A stretch of 64,000 nt of DNA, from positions 1,736,001 to 1,800,000 of the forward strand of contig NZ_JAENJG010000001.1 of NCBI RefSeq assembly GCF_016597785.1. Direction: 5' to 3'. A program made the position numbers and the translations under genes. Of this stretch, positions 37,804 through 46,150 are shown in pieces. Source of the DNA: Leucobacter sp. L43. GTDB taxonomy: Bacteria; Actinomycetota; Actinomycetes; Actinomycetales; Microbacteriaceae. The notes under the pieces are model-generated. The model saw only the letters and a list, made by a program, of their open reading frames with translations. It ran no database searches and was not told the DNA's origin. The stretch's first letter is position 1. The number at the start of each line of letters is the position of its first letter.

Positions 37804-38592
37804 TCAGGGCGCGAGCGCAGTCGGGAACGCGGCCGCGAACGCGTCGAGCGCAGCATCGGCGTCTCCGCTCGCCCAGGCCTCCATGCCGACCACGCCGTCG
37901 TATCCGACCTCGCGCAGCACCCGCGCCACGGCCTCGTATCGGATCTCGCCCGTGCCGGGCTCGCAGCGCCCCGGCACGTCGGCGACCTGGATCTCACCGA
38001 TCCACGGCAGCGACTCGCGCACGAGCTCGACGAGATTCCCCTCGCCGATCTGCGCGTGGTAGAGGTCGAGATTGAGTCGCAGGTTGGGGTGGTCGACCCC
38101 GCGCACGAGGGCGAGCGTGTCGGCAGCCCGCGCGAACGGTGTGCCCGGATGGTCGACTGCGGTGTTCAGATTCTCGAGCACGAAGGTGCGCCCGGCTGCC
38201 GCACCCAGATCGGCCACTCGGCGGAGGGTGTCGGCGGCGTGAACCCAGTCCGCTCCCGAGACCCGCGCCCCGGGCACGACCGGCAGGCCGCCCTCGCCGA
38301 GACCGGTGCCGTGCAGGTTGAGGCGCGGGGCATCGATGACCTCTGCAGCCCGCAACGATTCGCCCGCGGTCGCGAGCAGGGCAGCACGGCCCTCGGCGGT
38401 CGTGAGGTCGCCGCGCAGGTAGCCGGTCATCGAAGAGAACGCGGCCCCGGTCGCGGCGAGGGCGGCGAGATCCTTCGTGCTCCAGTCCCAGATCTCCACG
38501 AGAAATCCGCGCTCGTGGATGCGTCGCACGCGCTCCGCGATCGGCAGGTCGGTGTACAGCATCTCGGCGCAGGCCGCGAGACGATAGCTCAT
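37804..38592 (-). CDS. Hydroxypyruvate-isomerase-like TIM-barrel protein
   Basis: A 262-residue member of the xylose-isomerase-like TIM barrels, closest in feel to hydroxypyruvate isomerase (Hyi/OtnI). Start MSYRLAACAEMLYTDLPIAE followed by ERGFLVEIWDW; likely metal ligands in FVLENLN (E), LNLDLYHAQIGEGNL (D/H), IQVADVPGRCEPGTGEI, and GVVGMEAW (E). These last motifs are nearly those of Hyi. It lies 31 bp after the dehydrogenase and 48 bp before LacI-2. It may isomerise a ketone made by the dehydrogenase, or a short keto-acid. Confidence 0.88.
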   Translation of the reverse strand: MSYRLAACAEMLYTDLPIAERVRRIHERGFLVEIWDWSTKDLAALAATGAAFSSMTGYLRGDLTTAEGRAALLATAGESLRAAEVIDAPRLNLHGTGLGEGGLPVVPGARVSGADWVHAADTLRRVADLGAAAGRTFVLENLNTAVDHPGTPFARAADTLALVRGVDHPNLRLNLDLYHAQIGEGNLVELVRESLPWIGEIQVADVPGRCEPGTGEIRYEAVARVLREVGYDGVVGMEAWASGDADAALDAFAAAFPTALAP

Positions 38593-38623
38593 GCGCGCAC
38601 TCCCGCCCGCTCGGTGCCCGGGA

Positions 38624-39631
38624 TCACAGCTCGACCGCGACCGCGGCGCCGGTCTCGGCCGATCGCTGCGCCGCATCGGCGAGGATCAGCGCCGCGCGCC
38701 CATCCTCGAACGTCGGGCTGGTCGACGACTCTCCGCGCACGAGCCTCACGAACTCGCCGAGTTCAGCCGCATACGCCTCCGCGTACCGTTCGAGGAAGAA
38801 CTCGGGGTAGGGCGGCCGGGCTTCCACGGCGTGCCCGTTCGAGAGCACCACCGTGTTCTGCAGAGGGTTGCCGACCTGCAGCATCCCCTTCGATCCGAAG
38901 GCTTCCATGCGCTGGTCGTACCCGATGGCGCTGTGCCGGGAGTTCACGATCGTCACGATCGCGCCCGACGCGGCCCGCAGGGTGGCGACGGCGGTGTCGA
39001 AATCACCGTGCTCGCGTGCGCCGGCGTCGAAGGTGCGCGTGCCGGTGGCGCTGACCGAGACGATGTCGTCGATGAAGAATCGCGCCATGTCGAAGTCGTG
39101 GATGGTCATGTCGCGGAAGATGCCGCCCGAGACGCCGATGTAGTCCGCGGGAGGAGCCGCCGGGTCGCGGCTCACGATGATCAGCTGTTCGAGATCGCCG
39201 ATCTCTCCAGCACGCACCCGCGCCTGCGCGGAGGCGTGATTCGGATCGAACCGGCGGTTGAACCCGAGCGCGACCGGAACGCCGCTCGATGCGACCAACG
39301 GCCGGAGGGCGTCGACGCGCGCGATGTCGAGGTCGATCGGCTTCTCGCAGAGCACGGGGAGGCCCGCGCGCAGGGAGGCCTCGATGAGGTCGACGTGCGT
39401 GGGGGTCGGCGAGGCGATGAGGATCGCGTCGACCTCTCCCGAGGCGATCAGCGTCTCGGCGGATTCGGTCGCCGTTGCGCCGTAGCGCGCAGCGACCGCG
39501 TGCGCTCCGTCGACGAATGGGTCGGCGACCCAGGAGAGCGTCGCCTCCGGCGAAGCGGCGATGCTGGCCGCGTGCACCTGGCCGATGCGGCCGGTGCCGA
39601 TGAGTCCGAAGCGGATGGGCTGTTGCGTCAT
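38624..39631 (-). CDS. Gfo/Idh/MocA oxidoreductase, inositol 2-dehydrogenase-like
   Basis: A 335-residue NAD-dependent dehydrogenase very like IolG/IdhA: RFGLIGTGRIGQVHAASIA at the start, LPVLCEKPIDLD with the catalytic lysine, VALGFNRRFDPNHA, and SGGIFRDMTIHDFDMARFF, where D and H fit the catalytic pair. It should oxidise an inositol isomer at one carbon to an inosose. AAGGGAA precedes the ATG. It is first in an operon with the Hyi-like gene and LacI-2, under an IolR-like site. It is clearly different from the iolG at 48015, so another inositol stereoisomer is a reasonable guess. Confidence 0.92.
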   Translation of the reverse strand: MTQQPIRFGLIGTGRIGQVHAASIAASPEATLSWVADPFVDGAHAVAARYGATATESAETLIASGEVDAILIASPTPTHVDLIEASLRAGLPVLCEKPIDLDIARVDALRPLVASSGVPVALGFNRRFDPNHASAQARVRAGEIGDLEQLIIVSRDPAAPPADYIGVSGGIFRDMTIHDFDMARFFIDDIVSVSATGTRTFDAGAREHGDFDTAVATLRAASGAIVTIVNSRHSAIGYDQRMEAFGSKGMLQVGNPLQNTVVLSNGHAVEARPPYPEFFLERYAEAYAAELGEFVRLVRGESSTSPTFEDGRAALILADAAQRSAETGAAVAVEL

Positions 39632-39696
39632 TGCGATTCCCTTGCGGTGGGTGCCGGGGCGGGCGCTACCGTTCCTGCGCCTAGCACGAGCCAAAT

Positions 39697-39706
39697 TGTT
39701 AGTACA
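39697..39706. promoter_or_regulatory. TGT-N4-ACA motif, putative IolR site, dehydrogenase operon
   Basis: TGTTAGTACA followed by AAG. Read on the minus strand, TGTACTAACA fits the remembered IolR consensus KGWCHTRACA at nine of ten positions. It overlaps a GTAC-AAA-GTAC palindrome (39702-39712) and lies 66 bp before the dehydrogenase start. Confidence 0.6.
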
Positions 39707-39780
39707 AAGTACGATTGTAGGGCCGGCGCAGGCCGAGCGCCACTCGGGTGGCGCGCGCCCGGCTGAGCCCCGGCATGTAT

Positions 39781-39844
39781 GCGCCGAAAGCGCACTTCGT
39801 GTCGTACCGAGCGGCGGGGAGAGCCGCAATTGCGCTTTCGGCGC
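39781..39844 (-). terminator. Long-range hairpin after the LacI-3 gene
   Basis: Perfect 14-bp inverted repeat, GCGCCGAAAGCGCA at 39781-39794 and TGCGCTTTCGGCGC at 39831-39844, with a 36-nt loop. The right arm begins directly after the LacI-3 stop. A terminator function is plausible; the loop is long for a standard one. Confidence 0.5.
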
Positions 39845-39846
39845 GA

Positions 39847-40866
39847 TCAGACGTGCGGGATCCCCGCCGTCGAGGCGCGCACCACGATGCGCGGCGGGAA
39901 GATCCGCGATTCGGCGGCCGTTCCCGACAGCAGCGCGAGCAGCGCCTCCCCCGCAGCCTCGCCGAGCTCCGCGGGGTCTCCGCTGATCGTCGTGAGCGCG
40001 ATGAGGCCGTAGGCGGCGAGCGGCGAGTCGTCGTACCCCACGACGGAGAGGTCTCTCGGCACCGCGAGCCCGGCATCGACGGCCGCTCCGATCACTCCGA
40101 CGGCCATCGGATCGTTCACCGCGAAGACGGCCGTCGGCCGCGCTCGTGAGCGTCCGGCGGGGCGTTCCCGGGCGGTCGGTCCGGCGAACAGCGTCGCCAC
40201 CGCCGCGCGGGCGGCGTCCTCTCCGGTCGCATCCGCCGGCACGACGAGCGGTTCGAGGCGGGCTTCAGTCATGGCGGCGACGTACCCGCGCGCACGTTCC
40301 GTCGCGCTCGCTCCCGGCCCCGAGACGCAGACGATACGGCGATGACCGAGCCCGAGCAGGTGCCGCGTCGCAAGGCGCCCGCCGGCGGCCTCATCGCTGG
40401 CGATCACGGGCACCCGCGGCGCGCTGACGGCTCGCGTGCCGAGCACGACTGCCGGCACTCCCGAGCGCTCGACGGCATCGGCGCTCACCTCGCCGGCGAT
40501 CACGATCCCGTCAACGCGCAGGGCGCGGAACGCGTCGAGCGGATCGATGTCGAGGTGCGCGTTGAGGTGCGCGTCGGCGATGCTGAGTGCGTAGCCGTCG
40601 GCGCGGAATGCCGCCCGGAGACCGGCGAGCGCCTCGACGAACCACAGATTCGAGAAGTCGTCGACCACGACGCCGATGCTGCGCGTGCGGGTTCCCGCGA
40701 GACCGGCGGCGAGCCGGCTCGGCGTGTAGTCGAGCTCGGCGACGGCTGCGAGCACCGCCGCGCGCTTCTCGTCGCTGACCTGCGAGGAGTTGCGCATCAC
40801 GAGCGAGACGAGGGACTTCGAGACGCCGGCGCGCGCGGCAACGTCGTAGATGGTCGGTCGTCGCAT
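39847..40866 (-). CDS. LacI family transcriptional regulator (3)
   Basis: A 339-residue LacI/GalR repressor. Helix-turn-helix TIYDVAARAGVSKSLVSLVM is at residues 4-23, the hinge is PSRLAAGLAGTRTRSIGVVV, and the effector domain has FSNLWFVEALAGLRAAFRAD and LSVVGYDDSPLAAYGLIALT. It is divergent from the dehydrogenase/isomerase pair at 41.1-43.3 kb. The 249-bp gap holds the perfect palindrome TTGGAGCGCTCCAA, its likely operator. It should respond to the substrate or first product of that pair. Confidence 0.93.
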   Translation of the reverse strand: MRRPTIYDVAARAGVSKSLVSLVMRNSSQVSDEKRAAVLAAVAELDYTPSRLAAGLAGTRTRSIGVVVDDFSNLWFVEALAGLRAAFRADGYALSIADAHLNAHLDIDPLDAFRALRVDGIVIAGEVSADAVERSGVPAVVLGTRAVSAPRVPVIASDEAAGGRLATRHLLGLGHRRIVCVSGPGASATERARGYVAAMTEARLEPLVVPADATGEDAARAAVATLFAGPTARERPAGRSRARPTAVFAVNDPMAVGVIGAAVDAGLAVPRDLSVVGYDDSPLAAYGLIALTTISGDPAELGEAAGEALLALLSGTAAESRIFPPRIVVRASTAGIPHV

Positions 40867-41000
40867 CGTTCGCCTTTCGCGCAGCTGGCAGGTCCCCCTG
40901 CCGACATCAGGGTACGCGACTTCGGTTCCGGGCGAACGCGGTGGGCTCTGGCGAACGCAGCCTGGGGCGGCCGACGCGCGATCGCATGCCGCGGTCTAAT

Positions 41001-41050
41001 TGACAGGACATGGATGCCCGGCTACCGTGGTGCCAATTGGAGCGCTCCAA
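41001..41050. promoter_or_regulatory. LacI operator TTGGAGCGCTCCAA and a half IolR-like site
   Basis: TTGGAGCGCTCCAA at 41037-41050 is a perfect 14-bp palindrome with central CG, 66 bp before the dehydrogenase start. TGACAGGACA at 41001-41010 fits the remembered IolR consensus at nine of ten positions but lacks the 5' TGT. The first is a strong LacI-type site, the second is tentative. Confidence 0.75.
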
Positions 41051-41115
41051 ACGAAGACGCGCTGCTGGTGCCCAGCACCGAAGTTCCCCAGCAAGGAAGC
41101 CCGAAAGGAACCCCC

Positions 41116-42306
41116 ATGACCACATCACTCGGCGTCGCCGTCATCGGAGCCGGCATGGCCGGCAAAGCTCACGCCGCCGCATACCGGGCCGCCTCGACCG
41201 TGTACGCGCCCGTGCTGCCCGAGATCCGACTCGTCGCGATCGGCGACTCCTTCGAGCCCCTGGGCGTCGAGACCGCGCAGCGCTTCGGCTTCGAACGGCA
41301 CGTCGTCGACTGGCGCGACATCGCCGCCGCAGACGACATCGACGTCGTCAGCGTCGTCGTCGCGAACTCGCTGCACCGCGAAATCGTCGAGGGTCTCCTC
41401 GCGGCCGGCAAGCACGTGCTCTGCGAGAAGCCCCTCAGCGACACGATCGCAGATGCGCGAGCCATGGCCGAGGCTGCACGATCCGCGGAAGCGCAGGGCC
41501 TCGTGGCCCGCATCGGATTCAGCTACCTCCGCTCCCCCGGCATCGCGTTCATGCGGCAGCTCATCGACGACGGACGGCTCGGAGACCTGCTGCACTTCTC
41601 CGGCCGCTACTGGACCGACTACGGGTGCCGCCCCGACGCGCCGATCAGCTGGCGCTACCAGGGCCCCCAGGGATCGGGCGCTCTGGGCGACATCGGCAGC
41701 CACGTGAGCTACATCGCGGAATACCTGTGCGGACCAGCGCACGACGTCTCCGGCGGTCGCTTCCACACGTCGATCGTCGAGCGCCCGAAGCCGCTCGGCC
41801 AGGTGATCGGCCACACCGGGGGCGACGTGAGCGATGAGACTTCCCCCGTGACGAATGACGACTACGCGACCTTCAATGCGCGCTTCGCGGCCTGTGTCGG
41901 CACGATCGAGGTCTCACGCGTCGCGGCCGGTCACCCGAACGGTCTCGCGCTCGAGATCTTCGGAACGCGCGGGGCCGCGCGCTGGTCGCAGACGAACCCG
42001 GCGCAGGTCGAGGTCATGCTGCACGACGAGCACGCCGACGTCGCCGGTTACCGCACGATCCCGCTGGGGCCGGCGCACCCCCACTACGCCGGTGGATGGG
42101 CGATGGACGCCCCCGGCGTCGGCATCGGCCAGAACGATCTATTCGTGCACCAGGCCCGCGCCTTTCTCGAAGAGGTCGCCGGCGTCCCCGCCGAAGCGTC
42201 GCTCCCCCGCTGCAGGAGTTTCGACGACGGCGTGCACAACATGGAATTCCTCGCCGCCGTCGCCGACTCGGCCGCGCACGGCGGCACGACGGTCGCCGTC
42301 CGCTGA
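41116..42306 (+). CDS. Gfo/Idh/MocA oxidoreductase, levoglucosan-dehydrogenase-like
   Basis: A 396-residue dehydrogenase. Rossmann motif VAVIGAGMAGKAHAAAY, EKP motif in HVLCEKPLSDTIADA, GSGALGDIGSHVSYIAEYL, and late features LGPAHPHYAGGWAMDAPGVG then IGQNDLFVHQARAFL. Length and the last two features resemble what I recall of levoglucosan dehydrogenase, which oxidises carbon 3 of anhydro-sugars and glycosides. Start ATG 41116 is behind GAAAGGAA. It is first in a two-gene operon with a TIM-barrel gene, under a LacI operator. Other glycoside or inositol 3-dehydrogenases are possible. Confidence 0.9.
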   Translation: MTTSLGVAVIGAGMAGKAHAAAYRAASTVYAPVLPEIRLVAIGDSFEPLGVETAQRFGFERHVVDWRDIAAADDIDVVSVVVANSLHREIVEGLLAAGKHVLCEKPLSDTIADARAMAEAARSAEAQGLVARIGFSYLRSPGIAFMRQLIDDGRLGDLLHFSGRYWTDYGCRPDAPISWRYQGPQGSGALGDIGSHVSYIAEYLCGPAHDVSGGRFHTSIVERPKPLGQVIGHTGGDVSDETSPVTNDDYATFNARFAACVGTIEVSRVAAGHPNGLALEIFGTRGAARWSQTNPAQVEVMLHDEHADVAGYRTIPLGPAHPHYAGGWAMDAPGVGIGQNDLFVHQARAFLEEVAGVPAEASLPRCRSFDDGVHNMEFLAAVADSAAHGGTTVAVR

Positions 42307-42344
42307 TCCTCCCCGCTTCCACCTCTGGCGAAAAGAGCCCTCAT

Positions 42345-43352
42345 ATGAAACTCGGCGTGTACAACGCGATCCTCCACGACCGCAGCCTGCCGCAGGCGAT
42401 CGAGATCGTCCGCTCGCTCGGCCTCACCGGCATCGAGCTCAACTCGGGCGGATTCCTCCCCGCCACGCACATCCCGAACCTCGGGGACGTCCTCGACTCC
42501 GACGTCGCTCGCGACGAGTTCCTCGAGCAGTTCGCCGACACGGGAGTCTCCATCGCGGGCCTCAACTGCAACGGCAACCCGCTGCACCCGAAGCGCGCGA
42601 TCGGTGAGGCGCACGCGGCAGATGTGCGGCGGTCGATCCGGCTCGCTGAGCGACTCGGCCAGGATCGCGTGGTGACCATGTCGGGTCTTCCCGGCGGCGA
42701 ACCGGGCGCGACCGTGGTCAACTGGGTGGTCAACGCCTGGAACTCGGCCGCCCTCGACGTGCTCGACTACCAGTGGGATATCGCAGCGGAGTTCTGGCGC
42801 GAGATGGACCGCTTCGCCGCCGACCATGGCGTGAAGATCGCACTCGAACTGCACCCGCAGAATCTCGTGTTCAACTCGGCCGACGTGCACAAGCTCATCG
42901 AGCTCACGAATGCGACGCACATCGGCGTCGAGCTCGACGCCTCACACCTCTTCTGGCAGCAGATGGATCCCGTGGCCGTCGTACGGCATCTCGGCGAACT
43001 CGTCGTGCATGCCGCGGCGAAGGACGTGCGCGTGAACCCCGAGTGGGCGCGGCTCAACGGGGTGCTCGACAACTCGTTCCGCCGCCTCGGCCCGGACGAG
43101 CCCCGCACCAATCTCGGCGGCGACGAGTGGGCGAACGAGTGGCCGAAGCGCTCGGCGTGGGACTTCGTCGCGCTCGGGCGCGGCCACGACACCGCGTTCT
43201 GGACGGAGTTCCTCCGCGCGATCCGCGACGTCGACCCCGGCATGTGGGTCAACATCGAGCACGAGGACGTCTCGCTCGGGCGCATCGAGGGGCTCGAGGT
43301 CGCATCGAAGGTGCTGCTCGAGGCCGACGCGGCGCTGCAGGGCGCCCGCTAG
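42345..43352 (+). CDS. Sugar phosphate isomerase/epimerase family TIM-barrel protein
   Basis: A 335-residue xylose-isomerase-like TIM barrel. Start MKLGVYNAILHDRSLPQAI, then GLTGIELNSGGFLPATHIP; likely metal ligands in KIALELHPQNLVFN (E, H), IGVELDASHLFWQQMDP (D, H), VHAAAKDVRVNP and WVNIEHEDVSLG (E, H). It is larger than IolE or Hyi, with an added segment around residues 225-260. It lies 38 bp after the levoglucosan-dehydrogenase-like gene. Together they may oxidise a substrate and then eliminate or isomerise the keto product, as in the levoglucosan route; this is inference. Confidence 0.87.
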   Translation: MKLGVYNAILHDRSLPQAIEIVRSLGLTGIELNSGGFLPATHIPNLGDVLDSDVARDEFLEQFADTGVSIAGLNCNGNPLHPKRAIGEAHAADVRRSIRLAERLGQDRVVTMSGLPGGEPGATVVNWVVNAWNSAALDVLDYQWDIAAEFWREMDRFAADHGVKIALELHPQNLVFNSADVHKLIELTNATHIGVELDASHLFWQQMDPVAVVRHLGELVVHAAAKDVRVNPEWARLNGVLDNSFRRLGPDEPRTNLGGDEWANEWPKRSAWDFVALGRGHDTAFWTEFLRAIRDVDPGMWVNIEHEDVSLGRIEGLEVASKVLLEADAALQGAR

Positions 43353-43382
43353 CCGGCCCGGACGCCCCGGCGGGCCAGCGAG

Positions 43383-43513
43383 AGCGCAATTGGAGTCGGT
43401 GTGCGGGCGGCGGCGCGCACCAACTGCGCTTTCGCGGGACTCGCGGCGCGCGGCGCGCGGCGCGCGGCGGGCGGCGCGGGACTCGCGGCGCGTGGCGCGG
43501 GACTCGCGGCGCG
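43383..43513. repeat. Hairpin and 21-bp period GC-rich repeat
   Basis: After the plus-strand pair, AGCGCAATTGG (43383-43393) pairs imperfectly with CCAACTGCGCT (43420-43430). Then GCGGGACTCGCGGCGCG occurs at 43434, 43476 and 43497, that is at multiples of 21 bp, with degenerate GGCGCGC units between. It separates two convergent genes and may end transcription. Confidence 0.8.
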
Positions 43514-43520
43514 TGGCGAG

Positions 43521-44555
43521 TTACGGACGCACGGCGACGCGCACCCGTTCGCCGGTCTCAGCGCTCTCGCGAGCCGCATCGAGCACCGCGACCGTGTGCA
43601 GCGCTTCATCCAGGGTGACGCTCGGCGAGGTGCCGTCGACGAGCGCACGGTGCACGTCGCGGTAGAACTCCGTGTAGTCTCCGCGCAACGACGGGACGCG
43701 GATCGCGCCGGCCCCGGTGGTGAGCACGCCCCAGCGCTCCTCCCCTTCGACGCCCCACACGTCCGCGTTCGCGACGGGGGTCAGGCCCGCGAGCAGCTGG
43801 TCGACCTGCACGTCGGCCATGTGCGACTCGTAATTGCCCTCGTGTCCGATGACGATCATGCGCCGATCGTTTCTGCGCGCGCCCTTGGTCGAGGAGACCG
43901 AGCTGAAGACGCCGGAGGCGTGGTGGAGCCCGAGGAAGAACCCGACATCGACGCGCGCGTCACCCGAGCCGAACCAGTCGAGATGCGCATCGACACGGTC
44001 GACGGGACCGAAGAGCTGCGTCAGCTGGTCGACGACGTGCGCGCCCAGGTCTCGCAGCAGCCCCTCGTCGGGGCCCTGATCGAGCACCGCGCGATCGTCC
44101 TGGTCGAGCGCGAAGTCGGCGCGCCAGACGGGCCCGAGCGCACCGGAGTCGAGCACGGATCGCAGGGTGACGAGATCCGTGTCCCATCGCCGGTTGTGGA
44201 ACACGGTGAGCATGCGGTCCGCCGCGGATGCCGCGGAGATGAGCTCGCGCGCCGTAGCGGCGTCGGGAGCGAACGGCTTGTCGGCGATCACATGCACCCC
44301 GCGCTCGAGCGCGCGCAGCACCAGCTCGCGCCGCGTCGCGGGCGGCGTCGTGATGACGACGGCGTCGACGCCGGCATCGATGAGCGCGTCGAGCGACGCG
44401 AACGCGGGCACGCCCGGCGCCGCCTCGGCGAGCGAGGACCGCGTGGCCTCCGATCGGGCGACGACGCCCGTGAGCTCCCATTCGATCGCGGCCTGAATGT
44501 ACGGCAGGTGGAAGCGCCGCCCTCCGACGCCGAATCCGACGATCCCGATGCGCAC
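43521..44555 (-). CDS. Gfo/Idh/MocA family oxidoreductase
   Basis: A 344-residue dehydrogenase with RIGIVGFGVGGRRFHLPYIQ at the start. The usual EKP motif is ADKPFAPDAAT here, keeping the lysine. The C-terminal domain shows LLRDLGAHVVDQLTQLFGPV. This RxFH-type N-terminus is that of the scyllo-inositol 2-dehydrogenase (IolU/IolW/YcjS-like) branch, so scyllo-inositol or a related polyol is a reasonable guess. It lies 9 bp after the IolT-like importer gene and is surely co-transcribed with it, which suggests that it acts on the imported compound. Confidence 0.9.
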   Translation of the reverse strand: MRIGIVGFGVGGRRFHLPYIQAAIEWELTGVVARSEATRSSLAEAAPGVPAFASLDALIDAGVDAVVITTPPATRRELVLRALERGVHVIADKPFAPDAATARELISAASAADRMLTVFHNRRWDTDLVTLRSVLDSGALGPVWRADFALDQDDRAVLDQGPDEGLLRDLGAHVVDQLTQLFGPVDRVDAHLDWFGSGDARVDVGFFLGLHHASGVFSSVSSTKGARRNDRRMIVIGHEGNYESHMADVQVDQLLAGLTPVANADVWGVEGEERWGVLTTGAGAIRVPSLRGDYTEFYRDVHRALVDGTSPSVTLDEALHTVAVLDAARESAETGERVRVAVRP

Positions 44556-44564
44556 GCGCGCTCC

Positions 44565-46040
44565 CTACTTGCTTCGCGGCACGTAGATCGCGCCGGTGGT
44601 GACTTCTTCTTCGAGCGCTTCGAGCGTACGCCCGCGGGTCTCGGGAATGCACTTCCAGACGAAGAGCAGCGCGAGCGCCCCCACGGCGGCGAACACGAAG
44701 AACGTGTTCGAGATCCCGATGCCGTCGACGAGCGGCAGGAAGAAGAGCGCGACGATGCCGTTCATGATCCACAGTGCGAAGACCGAGATGCCCATGCCGA
44801 TGCCGCGCATGTGCAACGGGAAGATCTCCGAGAGGTACACCCACACGGCGACGTTCAAGAACGTCTGCATGGAGCCGACGAAGATGACGACGAGTGCGAG
44901 GATCACCCAGGGGCGGGCAGCGCTCTCAGCCGGCAGCGTCAGCGATGCGACGCCGATGAGCAGGTGGCTCACCGTGGTGAGCGTGAATCCCGTGATGAAC
45001 GTCTTGCGGCGATCCAGCCGGTCCATCATCTGCAGCGCGATGATCGCGCCGATCACGGCGATGATGCCCGGTGCGACGTTCGCGATGAGGGCCGCGTTCT
45101 GCGAGAAGCCCGACTGCTCGAGCACCTGGCTGCCGAAGTACATGATGGAGTTGATGCCGGTGAGCTGCTGGGCGATGCCGAGCCCGATGCCGACGAAGAT
45201 GATCTTCGTCAGGTTGCGGTTCGCGAAGATGGCACGCCATCCGATCTGCGATGCTCCGCGCTCCTCCTCGATGAGTGCGCGGAGTTCGCCGATCTCGGCC
45301 GCTGCGCGCTCGGGGGTGCGAACGGTCGCGAGAACCCGCTCGGCGTGCTCGTAGTCGCCCCGGTTGACGAGCCAGCGCGGCGATTCCGGCATGCGCAGCA
45401 TGCCGAAGAAGAGCGCGATCGCCGGCAGCGCGCAGACCGCGAACATGACGCGCCAGATGTTGTCGATGTGTCCCCAGACGTTGCCGATGATCGCGTTGAC
45501 CACGAATGCGGCGAGCTGACCCACGACGATCATCAGCTCGTTGCGGCCCGCGATGGAGCCGCGGATCTCGTAGGGCGCGAGCTCGGCGAGGAAGACGGGC
45601 ACGACGGTCGACGCTCCGCCGACCGCGAGGCCGAGCAGCACCCGGCCGAGGATGAGGGTGCCGAATCCGAGTGGCGTGTGCGTTCCGTAGGTCTCGCCGC
45701 CCGGGGCGAAGACCACGAACGCGGTGCCGACGAAGAAGAGCACGGCGAGCAGGATGATCGTCTTGCGTCGGCCCCAGCCGTCGGAGAGCCGACCGCACGC
45801 CATCGCGCCGAGCGCGGCAGCGAATACGAGCGAACTGGTGAACCAGCCTTCGAGGAACGGCGTCAGACCCAGTTCCTCCGACATCGGGCTGAGCGCGCCG
45901 TTGACGACGCCCGTGTCATAGCCGAAGAGCAGTCCGCCGAAGGTGGCGATGAGCGCCACGAGACCGAGTCGACGGCGATGCGGTCCGTTGCCGAGTGGCG
46001 GCAGTGCCGTACGACTCTCTCCCGCGGTTCCGACTGTCAT
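44565..46040 (-). CDS. iolT: Sugar-porter MFS transporter, IolT-like
   Basis: A 491-residue proton-linked importer with twelve helices. All sugar-porter signatures are present: FGYDTGVVNGAL in helix 1, GRLSDGWGRRKT, LRMPESPRWLVNRG at the end of the first half, and the second-half motif IPETRGRTLEALEEE near the C-terminus. Its context (inositol dehydrogenases, IolR-like site upstream) makes myo-inositol the likely cargo, as for corynebacterial IolT1. The start ATG 46040 is behind AAGGAGTC. A dehydrogenase gene follows after 9 bp. Confidence 0.92.
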   Translation of the reverse strand: MTVGTAGESRTALPPLGNGPHRRRLGLVALIATFGGLLFGYDTGVVNGALSPMSEELGLTPFLEGWFTSSLVFAAALGAMACGRLSDGWGRRKTIILLAVLFFVGTAFVVFAPGGETYGTHTPLGFGTLILGRVLLGLAVGGASTVVPVFLAELAPYEIRGSIAGRNELMIVVGQLAAFVVNAIIGNVWGHIDNIWRVMFAVCALPAIALFFGMLRMPESPRWLVNRGDYEHAERVLATVRTPERAAAEIGELRALIEEERGASQIGWRAIFANRNLTKIIFVGIGLGIAQQLTGINSIMYFGSQVLEQSGFSQNAALIANVAPGIIAVIGAIIALQMMDRLDRRKTFITGFTLTTVSHLLIGVASLTLPAESAARPWVILALVVIFVGSMQTFLNVAVWVYLSEIFPLHMRGIGMGISVFALWIMNGIVALFFLPLVDGIGISNTFFVFAAVGALALLFVWKCIPETRGRTLEALEEEVTTGAIYVPRSK

Positions 46041-46102
46041 CTCGTTGACTCCTTCGTCGCCCGGGCCCGTCGAGTAACGGACCGCTCATCCGAGCTTAAC
46101 AA

Positions 46103-46112
46103 TGTCGTTACA
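46103..46112. promoter_or_regulatory. TGT-N4-ACA motif, putative IolR site, iolT operon
   Basis: TGTCGTTACA, the same 10-mer as at 35215. It lies 63 bp before iolT and 39 bp before the divergent TauE gene, so it could control both. Further AT-rich sequence, TTTGGACAAACTTTGG, follows it. Confidence 0.6.
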
Positions 46113-46150
46113 TTTGGACAAACTTTGGCGAGCGGTACAGTGGTCCGGTG

